Assembly: GCA_016780695.1 (NCBI GenBank)
Contig: JADHLK010000111.1
Span: 1 to 5,255 of the forward strand
Direction: 5' to 3'
Length of the DNA stretch: 5,255 nucleotides
Source: Alphaproteobacteria bacterium
GTDB taxonomy: Bacteria > Pseudomonadota > Alphaproteobacteria > Puniceispirillales > Puniceispirillaceae
A program made the translations under genes and the position numbers. Below the pieces are notes generated by a model. The model saw nothing but the letters and a program-made list of their open reading frames with translations, ran no database searches and had not been told where the DNA came from. Every line of letters begins with the position of its first letter. The first letter of the stretch is position 1. Of this stretch, positions 5,239-5,255 are shown in pieces.

Positions 5239-5255
5239 ATGGTTATTAACTGGAC
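5239..5255 (+). CDS. Start of a downstream gene, cut by the window edge
   Basis: An ATG at 5239 follows the persulfide dioxygenase stop by 2 nt and has GGAGAG (5228-5233) 5 nt before it. Only MVINW and two bases of a sixth codon are visible, so the product cannot be identified. In related bacteria genes for YeeE/YedE-type sulfur transporters or sulfite exporters often follow Blh-type persulfide dioxygenases; that is an expectation from context only. Confidence 0.5.

Overview
The window carries four complete genes and two genes cut by its edges, all of bacterial type. Moderate-to-high GC with AT-rich intergenic stretches, Shine-Dalgarno sites before every gene, and the protein families present suggest an alphaproteobacterium, perhaps a marine one of the SAR116 or roseobacter kind. 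The taxon is inferred from family resemblance, not shown by a marker gene.

Layout: (1) Bases 1-95, minus strand, hold the first 31 codons of an O-acetylhomoserine sulfhydrylase-like gene (metY). It is too truncated to stand out as a long ORF. (2) Bases 96-400 are a divergent control region. They contain a candidate metY promoter, a leader with mutually exclusive and pseudoknot-type pairings, and a 17-bp tandem repeat beside the metY ribosome binding site. (3) Bases 401-1396, plus strand, encode an inositol 2-dehydrogenase-type Gfo/Idh/MocA oxidoreductase. (4) Bases 1476-2243, minus strand, encode a short-chain dehydrogenase resembling coniferyl-alcohol dehydrogenase and 3-alpha-hydroxysteroid dehydrogenase. 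It converges on the inositol dehydrogenase gene, with a hairpin in the gap. (5) Bases 2444-4108, plus strand, encode a cytoplasmic formylglycine-type sulfatase, divergent from the SDR. (6) Bases 4319-5236, plus strand, encode a persulfide dioxygenase-type metallo-beta-lactamase-fold protein. Before it lie a good -10 box, a perfect 9-bp palindrome and a leader of about 180 nt. (7) From base 5239 a further plus-strand gene begins and runs off the window.

The common theme is sulfur. MetY fixes sulfide into homocysteine, the sulfatase releases sulfate from an organosulfate, and the persulfide dioxygenase oxidises glutathione persulfide to sulfite. The two dehydrogenases could oxidise a polyol or alcohol left after desulfation. 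That link is inferred only from adjacency, and the alternating strands argue against one operon. Only the persulfide dioxygenase and the gene after it look co-transcribed.

I see no mobile element, tRNA, rRNA or CRISPR array. I found no clearly new multi-gene system. The points most worth checking are two unexplained regulatory regions: the metY leader and the palindrome before the persulfide dioxygenase.
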